Shown here piece after piece: positions 58,467-64,000 of a DNA stretch of 64,000 bases. A program made the translations under genes and the position numbers. The number at the start of each line of letters is the position of its first letter. Position 1 is the stretch's first letter. The stretch comes from Candidatus Altimarinota bacterium (GTDB taxonomy: Bacteria; Patescibacteriota; Gracilibacteria; JAHISY01), in assembly GCA_028690585.1 (NCBI GenBank), contig JAQVAZ010000001.1, positions 129,964 through 193,963 on the forward strand, given 5' to 3'. A model generated the notes under the pieces. The model saw nothing but the letters and a program-made list of their open reading frames with translations, had not been told where the DNA came from and did no database searches.

Positions 58467-59231
58467 ATGAATTCTCCAGAAAACCTCAAGCGGCTACTCG
58501 CTGCTGGCCTCCACTTTGGTCACAAAAGTGAAAAATGGAATCCAAAAATGAAACCATACCTCTTCGGTGTGAAAAACGGAATCCACATTTTTGACTTGGA
58601 AAAAACTGCGCAAAAAATGGAAGAAGCGATGCGCTTCCTCGGAAAATCCGCAGCCGAAGGAAAAGTAATCATGCTGGTTTCTACTAAGCAACAAACTAAA
58701 GAATCACTTCCCGATTTAGCGATTTCCCTCGGTTTGCCTTATGTGACTGAGAGATGGTTTGGAGGATTACTAACCAACTGGAATACAACCAAAGAAAGAA
58801 TCCGCCAACTCCGCAGCCTCAAGAAAGAAAGAGATGAAACGGCTTTCGGTAGATATTTGAAAAAGGAAAGAAATAAGAAGATGAAGCAAATCGAGAAATT
58901 GGAAGAGTGGCTTTCTGGTATCGAGAAGCTTGAGAAACGCCCTGATGTAGTTTTTGTGCTTGATACTGTAAGAGATAATATCGCTGTAAAAGAAGCGCGC
59001 AAATGCAAAATCAAAGTTGTCGCGATGGTAGATAGCAACTCCGATCCTGATTTGGTGGATTATCCAATTCCTGGAAATGATGATGCAACCAAAGCAATCG
59101 CCTTGATTCTCAGTGAAGTTGGCAACGCCATCGAAAACGGCCAGAAGAATCCAATCAAAAAAGAAGAGAAGAAAGTGAAGAAGGAAGAAGCAAAAGAAGA
59201 AGTAGCGGAAAAGCAAAAATCAGCAGAATAA
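58467..59231 (+). CDS. rpsB: ribosomal protein uS2
   Basis: 254 residues. LLAAGLHFGHKSEKWNPKMKPYLFG, RWFGGLLTNWNT, and VDSNSDPDLVDYPIPGNDDATKAI are diagnostic. AAGGA lies 3-7 nt before ATG, one of few possible ribosome-binding sites here. The C-terminus is a Lys/Glu-rich tail. First gene of rpsB-x-tsf. Confidence 0.96.
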   Translation: MNSPENLKRLLAAGLHFGHKSEKWNPKMKPYLFGVKNGIHIFDLEKTAQKMEEAMRFLGKSAAEGKVIMLVSTKQQTKESLPDLAISLGLPYVTERWFGGLLTNWNTTKERIRQLRSLKKERDETAFGRYLKKERNKKMKQIEKLEEWLSGIEKLEKRPDVVFVLDTVRDNIAVKEARKCKIKVVAMVDSNSDPDLVDYPIPGNDDATKAIALILSEVGNAIENGQKNPIKKEEKKVKKEEAKEEVAEKQKSAE

Positions 59232-59266
59232 GTTAAAATTCCAACAGATTTCTAATAAATCTAATT

Positions 59267-60142
59267 ATGGCTGATATTAATCCAACTGGCGGAAACCCTA
59301 CTCCTCCAGTAAATCCAAATCCAGTAAATCCACCAGCTGCGCAACCAACAGCTCCGATGGTAACCGAAACACCGAAACCACCGATGGTTACTCCAACTCC
59401 TACACCAACTCCAGCAGTAGATAAACCAAAGGAATCTTTGATACAGGAAATAGCGAAAAAAGAAGAAGCTACTCCAACTCCTGCTGCTGCACCGATTCAC
59501 CAAACTCCTCCACCAGCTCCAACACCTACACCAACTGCGCAACCTGTGATTCATTCTGAAATTCAGAAACCAGTAACTCCAACTCCGCAACCTCAGCCAG
59601 TAGTAAAACCTCAGACGCCACCTCCAGCTCCAACCTACACACCTCCAGCAGCTCCGATCCGCCAGACTCCTCCACCTGCTGCGCAACCTCAACCACAACC
59701 TCAAACTTTCTCCGCAAATCTAAAACCAGGAGATAAAGTAAATCCAACTCCAGTAGAAGTATTGAAGAAAGCTGTGAGTAACCAACCTCAAACTGATAAA
59801 AGGCCTGATGGCACTCCTCTCGATGGTGAAGAAAAAATCTTCGCAGCAATTGGTTACATCGGAATCCTCGCTTTGGTGCCTCTGCTTATAAAGCGCAACA
59901 GCGAATTCTGCCAACACCACGGTAGACAAGCTTTAGTAGTAGCAATCATTTTCGTTTTCCTCTGGATGCTTGCTGCTTTTTCTTACTCTATCGCTGTTTT
60001 GACTTTCATTCTCCAACTCGTAGCAATCGTAGGTGGATTCCTTCTCGCTTTCAAAGGTGATTGGTTTCGCATCCCAGGTATCTACGAATTATCGCTGAAA
60101 CTGGATTGGCAGAAGAAAATGCAAACTCCTCCTACAAATTAA
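59267..60142 (+). CDS. Pro/Thr-rich protein with C-terminal membrane domain
   Basis: 291 residues. The first 170 are almost only Pro, Thr, Ala, Gln and Val, surely disordered. The end is a DUF4870-like membrane domain: GEEKIFAAIGYIGILALVPLLIKRNSEFCQHHGRQALVVAIIFVFLWML with the conserved HxxQA-like motif, and three or so spans. It sits between rpsB and tsf, an unusual place for a membrane protein. Role unknown. Confidence 0.65.
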   Translation: MADINPTGGNPTPPVNPNPVNPPAAQPTAPMVTETPKPPMVTPTPTPTPAVDKPKESLIQEIAKKEEATPTPAAAPIHQTPPPAPTPTPTAQPVIHSEIQKPVTPTPQPQPVVKPQTPPPAPTYTPPAAPIRQTPPPAAQPQPQPQTFSANLKPGDKVNPTPVEVLKKAVSNQPQTDKRPDGTPLDGEEKIFAAIGYIGILALVPLLIKRNSEFCQHHGRQALVVAIIFVFLWMLAAFSYSIAVLTFILQLVAIVGGFLLAFKGDWFRIPGIYELSLKLDWQKKMQTPPTN

Positions 60143-60232
60143 ATTGTAGATATGGATAGTAGCTGGTAGAAATTTAAAAATTTTAGATTTAGATATTCCT
60201 TTCAAATCTTTACAAATTTAATTCTCAATCTT

Positions 60233-61021
60233 ATGAATGAAATCTCTGCTTCCCAAGTAAAAGAATTGCGCGATGCAACTGGTATCTCGATGATGAAGTG
60301 CAAAGAAGCTTTGGTAGAAGCTAAGGGTGATCTCGAAAAAGCGCGTGAAGTTCTTCGTAAGCAAGGTGAGAAAGATGCAGCGAAGAAATCTACTCGCAGC
60401 GCCGCAGAAGGTAGCGTAGCTGTGAAGATTTCCAAAGATGGCAAGAAAGGAATCGCAGTGCAACTTCTCTGTGAAACTGATTTCGTAGCGCGCAACGAAG
60501 ATTTCGTAAAACTCGCAGAGGAAATCGCTGAAATAGCTTTGGCTGAAGGGATTCCAGCTGCGCAAGCAAAAGCTCCTGAGATGATTCAAGCGAAGATTAC
60601 CAAGCTTGGTGAAAACATTCAGCTAGGTGAATTCAAAGAATTAGCAGCGGAATCCGCAGTAGCTGATTACAAACACTCCAATAATAAGATTGGTGTATTA
60701 GTGAGTTTGAAGAAAGGAAAAGTGGAAGTCGGCAAAGATATCGCGATGCAAATCGCAGCGATGAATCCTGCTTACCTTTCTCCTGAGGAAGTCAGCGATG
60801 AAGAGTTTGCTAAAGAGTTGGATATCCAAAAAGCTTTACTCGCGAAAGAAGGAAAACCTGCGGAGATGGCTGAGAAAATTCTCACTGGCAAAATGAAGAA
60901 ATTCCGCGAAGAGCAATCACTCATTAAACAGGCTTTTGTGAAAGATAGCAGCAAAACTGTAGAAGCTTATCTCAAGGAGATGGATGTAGAAATCACACAA
61001 TTCATCCGCTTGGCAATCTAA
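60233..61021 (+). CDS. tsf: translation elongation factor EF-Ts
   Basis: 262 residues. N-terminal SASQVKELRDATGISMMKCKEALVEAKGDLEKA and ETDFVARNEDFVKLA are diagnostic; the dimerisation region and C-terminal helix follow. It recharges EF-Tu with GTP. Co-transcribed with rpsB unless the inner gene has its own promoter. Confidence 0.96.
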   Translation: MNEISASQVKELRDATGISMMKCKEALVEAKGDLEKAREVLRKQGEKDAAKKSTRSAAEGSVAVKISKDGKKGIAVQLLCETDFVARNEDFVKLAEEIAEIALAEGIPAAQAKAPEMIQAKITKLGENIQLGEFKELAAESAVADYKHSNNKIGVLVSLKKGKVEVGKDIAMQIAAMNPAYLSPEEVSDEEFAKELDIQKALLAKEGKPAEMAEKILTGKMKKFREEQSLIKQAFVKDSSKTVEAYLKEMDVEITQFIRLAI

Positions 61022-61035
61022 GCGGATTTTTCATT

Positions 61036-61106
61036 TGTCATTCCCGCGAAAGCGGGAATCCAGAAATTACTGAAGTATTCAAGACGCCCCAGCGGGGCGT
61101 CTCTAC
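61036..61106. repeat. two palindromic repeats between tsf and aroD
   Basis: GTCATTCCCGC-GAAA-GCGGGAATCCAGAA (61037-61064) followed by AGACGCCCC-AGC-GGGGCGTCT and CTAC (61082-61106), i.e. one copy of each of the two main families. Confidence 0.85.
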
Positions 61107-61107
61107 G

Positions 61108-61782
61108 TTATTCTTCAAACTTCTCCCATAGTTGCCGAAGTTCCTTAGCTGGGATTTGCCCAGCTGCGGTTTTATTTTTCGCATCGAGTAAAGCAAACAT
61201 TCCCAATCCTCCAAGTAGCGGAGTGATGCTGCGAGTAACTTCACCTTTCTCCCCCATCGCAATCGTGAGGAATTCTTTTTTGGTTTCAGCTAACTCGTGA
61301 GAAATCTGGAGAATAGGCAGATTATCTGAGAATTTTTTGGCGAAACCAACGAGTTTAATCACATCGGCTTTGAGTTGAATCGCTTTTTTGGAAAGCTGAC
61401 GCAATGCCTGAATCGAAGGCATTTCAGTAAAATCATGAAAAGAGAGAATTAGTTTCGTCTGCGGATTTTCTTTGCGGAATTGCTGAATCAGTTTCGCTGG
61501 AAAACTCAGTGGTAAATCCACATAAGCTGCTTTGGATTTTGTAAGCAGCGCGAATCTTTCTGAATCTTTTCCACGGAAAACTCCTTTCTCTTTCTTATCT
61601 TTGAGATTGAGAATCACTGGCTTCTTCGTAAGTTTTACGATGGCTGCGACTTTCGCTTGATTCAAATCCTCCACACCATCTAACCAAACCTCGATAATAT
61701 CAGCAGCTTTTCCCGCTTTAGAAATAAGCTTCTTTGCTTCAGCTAAATTCTTCGGCTTGAGTGGAATGATTATTTTTGGCAT
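61108..61782 (-). CDS. aroD: 3-dehydroquinate dehydratase, type I
   Basis: 224 residues. IIEVWLDGVED near the start (Glu of the EVR-type motif), LSFHDF with the catalytic His, DVIKLVGFA with the Schiff-base Lys, and AMGEKGEVTRSITPLLGG. Third step of the shikimate pathway, before AroE. Overlaps the U32 gene by 13 bp and is translated after it. Confidence 0.92.
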   Translation of the reverse strand: MPKIIIPLKPKNLAEAKKLISKAGKAADIIEVWLDGVEDLNQAKVAAIVKLTKKPVILNLKDKKEKGVFRGKDSERFALLTKSKAAYVDLPLSFPAKLIQQFRKENPQTKLILSFHDFTEMPSIQALRQLSKKAIQLKADVIKLVGFAKKFSDNLPILQISHELAETKKEFLTIAMGEKGEVTRSITPLLGGLGMFALLDAKNKTAAGQIPAKELRQLWEKFEE

Positions 61783-63035
61783 TTACGCAGCAGTGAAAGC
61801 AGTGGAATCTCTCGTGGAACTTGTAGCCAAGCTTTGGTAGCTTGGCCAGCATGCGCTTTATCGATTGGCTGCATTTTCTCATCAAACATTTCTGTAAGTT
61901 TGAGACTCAGAATCTCTCCGCGTGGAATCAGAATCTCGATTTCTTCACCCACATCAATCCGATTCTTCACTTCGAAAAGAATTCTGCCAGCCTGATATTT
62001 CTCCACAATCCCGAGAAAAGCTTGTGGATTTTCTCCTGCGCTACGCGAATAATTCTGCAAATCCTGCTGACTGCCAGTGAAAAATCCAGTAGTGAAATCA
62101 CGATTCCCTGTGGAGGAAAATTCTTCCATGAGTTTCGGATTAAATTTCTTGCCAGCTTTGAGGTTTTCTAAAGCTTCCCGGTAGGCATGGAGAATCGTAG
62201 CGAGATAACCGATGGATTTGTTTCTGCCTTCTATCTTCAGCGCAGAGACTCCTGCTGCAGAAATTTCCCGAAGATATGGAAGCAAACACATATCTTTCGA
62301 ATTCAGAATGTAGCTACCATGTTGATCTTCTTCGATGGGGAAAAATTCACCCTCACGAGTTTCCTCCATAAGTTTGTAATTCCACCGACAAGGCTGGCTG
62401 CAAACTCCCCGATTTGCATCACGATTGGTGAGATAAAGACTGAGTAAGCATCTGCCAGAGTAACTCATACAAATCGCACCATGCACAAACATCTCCAATT
62501 CCATTTTCGGCACAGCTTTTTTGATTGTAATAATTTCCCTCAAAGATAACTCTCGCGCTACTACCACTCGCCTCACACCCTGTGAATACCAAAACTTCAC
62601 ACTCGCAGCATTCACTGTATTCGCTTGCACCGAAAGATGAATCTTCATCTTCGGTAAAACTTTTTTCGCTGTGTATAAAACTCCTGCATCTGCGAGAATA
62701 ATCGCATCCGACTTGATAGCTTTGATTTGCTTCAAAGCTTTTTCTAAGCCAGCGAGTTGATTGCTGCGTGGATAGATATTGAAAGTGATATACATTTTCA
62801 CACCTGCTGCAGTTGTCAGCTTCCGCGCTTGTTTCAAATCTGCGAGTGAAAAAGAATTCTCTCTGGCGCGCAAAGAAAACTGTGGCAACCCGCAGTAAAC
62901 CGCATCCGCGCCATAAGCGATGGCGAGTTTGAGTTTTTGTAAATCTCCAGCTGGCGCGAGAATCTCAGGAAAGGTTTTCACTCCTGGAATTTTAGCAAAA
63001 AGATTGCAGAAAAGAGATTCCCTGCGTAAACTCAC
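61770..63035 (-). CDS. U32 family peptidase-like protein
   Basis: 421 residues. FPEILAPAGDLQKLKLAIAYGADAVYCGLPQFSLRA, VHGAICMSYSGRCLLSLYL, ANRGVCSQPCRWNY and SALKIEGRNKSIGYL are the U32 signatures with the Cys ligands. Relatives (TrhP/YegQ) hydroxylate tRNA U34; others were named collagenases. A tRNA modification role is more likely. The first ~18 residues are not conserved, so the true start may be later. Confidence 0.88.
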   Translation of the reverse strand: MSLRRESLFCNLFAKIPGVKTFPEILAPAGDLQKLKLAIAYGADAVYCGLPQFSLRARENSFSLADLKQARKLTTAAGVKMYITFNIYPRSNQLAGLEKALKQIKAIKSDAIILADAGVLYTAKKVLPKMKIHLSVQANTVNAASVKFWYSQGVRRVVVARELSLREIITIKKAVPKMELEMFVHGAICMSYSGRCLLSLYLTNRDANRGVCSQPCRWNYKLMEETREGEFFPIEEDQHGSYILNSKDMCLLPYLREISAAGVSALKIEGRNKSIGYLATILHAYREALENLKAGKKFNPKLMEEFSSTGNRDFTTGFFTGSQQDLQNYSRSAGENPQAFLGIVEKYQAGRILFEVKNRIDVGEEIEILIPRGEILSLKLTEMFDEKMQPIDKAHAGQATKAWLQVPREIPLLSLLRKCQK

Positions 63036-63054
63036 CTACCTTTAATTTGAAGTT

Positions 63055-63621
63055 ATGCCAGAGGCAATCGAAAGAAACTTACCAGCAATTCCCCACAGAG
63101 AAGATTTGCGTGAGATCTTAGGATTCGAACACATGGATCGAAAAGAATTAGAAGAAAGATTTGCTCCTCATTTTGATTCAGCAGCTTTATATTTAGATTC
63201 TGTTTCCGTAAGTGGAAATTTTAATTTCGCCACAGGAAGTTATACGATTCCGAGCGGTGAAGCGATGCCAGTGAATCTCTCAGGCCATCATCCTGGAGGA
63301 GAAATTATTTTCCGAGGAGTAGATCAGATAGAAGCAATGCAGCAATTAATTTTGGCATTTTTTATAAAACAGTATCCTAACCTTCTCGGATTTCGCGCTG
63401 AAGGAATAAAAGATTTAAAATTCAAATCAGCATTTAAGCCTGGAGATGAAGCAGAAATAAAAGTAAAAATTCTCGAGGTAGAAAAACTAAGAGGAGGTCT
63501 TATTAATGTAACAGCACAATGCTCAATCGGTAAAAAAGGCTGGGAAGAAGCGCAAAAGAAAAATAAAAGTATTAAACCTACGATTGCTACTATCTCTGGA
63601 GTGGGATATCTCGGAAAATAA
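63055..63621 (+). CDS. FabZ-like hotdog dehydratase
   Basis: 188 residues. GHHPGGEIIFRGVDQIEAMQQLILAF matches the FabZ/FabA active-site helix with His and Glu, and RAEGIKDLKFKSAFKPGDEAEIKVKILEVEKLRGGLINVTAQC the hotdog sheet. The N-terminal 55 residues are an extension. Acyl-ACP or acyl-CoA dehydration is likely, though no other fatty acid gene is here. Confidence 0.75.
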   Translation: MPEAIERNLPAIPHREDLREILGFEHMDRKELEERFAPHFDSAALYLDSVSVSGNFNFATGSYTIPSGEAMPVNLSGHHPGGEIIFRGVDQIEAMQQLILAFFIKQYPNLLGFRAEGIKDLKFKSAFKPGDEAEIKVKILEVEKLRGGLINVTAQCSIGKKGWEEAQKKNKSIKPTIATISGVGYLGK

Positions 63622-63664
63622 TATTCTGCTTTCTTCTTATTTCTGATTCCTTTATTCTTCTTCC

Positions 63665-64000
63665 ATGCTTGATTGGAAATCTTTTCCGAAACCGATTCTC
63701 GCGCTAGCGCCAATGGCTGGCTATACCGATAGTGCTTACCGCCAGCTGATCAAATCACTCGCACGGAGTGTGGTAGTTTTCAGCGAATTCGTGAGTGCGG
63801 ATGCTTTGCATTACAAAAGTGTAAAGACAAAAGAGATGTTGAAATTCTCAGAGAAGGAGCAGCCTTTCATTCCTCAGATTTTTGGGAAGCGGCCAGCGCA
63901 TTTCGGAGAAGCTGCGCAAGTAGTGGAATCTCTCGGCGCTGCAGGAGTAGATCTCAATATGGGCTGCCCAGCGCGAAAGGTGGTGAATAGTGACCACGGC
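63665..64000 (+). CDS. dus: tRNA-dihydrouridine synthase, N-terminal part
   Basis: The gene is cut by the window end after 112 codons. PKPILALAPMAGYTDSAYRQLIK is the FMN-binding start and VDLNMGCPARKVV the Dus signature with the start of the active-site Cys region. It reduces uridines in tRNA D-loops using FMN. Confidence 0.93.
   Translation, partial: MLDWKSFPKPILALAPMAGYTDSAYRQLIKSLARSVVVFSEFVSADALHYKSVKTKEMLKFSEKEQPFIPQIFGKRPAHFGEAAQVVESLGAAGVDLNMGCPARKVVNSDHG

Overview
The window reads as one contiguous stretch of bacterial chromosome from a streamlined, uncultured lineage, most likely in the Candidate Phyla Radiation and perhaps Peregrinibacteria-like. The reasons are inference: small spacers, almost no Shine-Dalgarno sequences, several starts placed directly behind -10 boxes, tandem secreted paralogs with a QPPLAxPxxGNV module, a minimal set of biosynthetic enzymes (ispG, aroD, aroE, argG, argH, purA, purC, class II purE, lone trpA), and very many short palindromic repeats. 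TGA serves as a normal stop, so the code is standard. No rRNA, CRISPR array, prophage or transposase was seen.

Layout: 1-2.3 kb, end of a dTDP-sugar cluster (rfbC end, an HNH gene, rfbB) plus trpA. 2.3-9.6 kb, lepB, a PH-domain membrane protein, radA, a tandem-duplicated gene pair, hflX, a thioredoxin-like protein, YggT, a DciA-like protein, ispG. 9.6-15.5 kb, accessory zone: two GIY-YIG genes, pseudouridine synthase, tRNA-Gln with tRNA-like repeats, a coiled-coil protein, a KAP-type P-loop NTPase and a gene with an in-frame TGA. 15.8-21.1 kb, typA and a Gld-type ABC exporter. 21.3-28.8 kb, an LPxSG surface protein, aminotransferase, lipoprotein, Lrp regulator, tRNA-Thr, a two-component system, SprT. 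28.9-33 kb, a DpnI homolog, nuclease, purE, purC, a toxin-antitoxin pair. 33.2-40 kb, nusA, aroE, three secreted paralogs, rpoD, a four-helix protein, dnaB. 40-48 kb, tRNA-Glu with decayed repeats, argG, argH, DUF3800, a candidate small RNA, ABC-F, tRNA-Val, racemase, purA. 48.2-49.4 kb, a gene-poor structured region with a GC-rich foreign-looking small gene. 49.4-64 kb, cysS, tilS, infC-rpmI-rplT, rplO-secY, mltG, ybaB, rpsB-x-tsf, aroD, a U32 peptidase, a hotdog dehydratase and the start of dus.

Common theme: housekeeping genes are expressed from simple TTGnnn-17-TAnnnT promoters with short or absent leaders. The spacers, and sometimes the reading frames, are seeded with small GC-rich palindromes whose arms vary in a compensating way. 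At three of the four tRNA genes there are partial tRNA-like copies nearby; at tRNA-Gln and tRNA-Val one complete tRNA arm has been swapped for such a palindrome. That pattern, and a self-contained ~143-nt RNA gene near 44.3 kb, are the least explained signals here.
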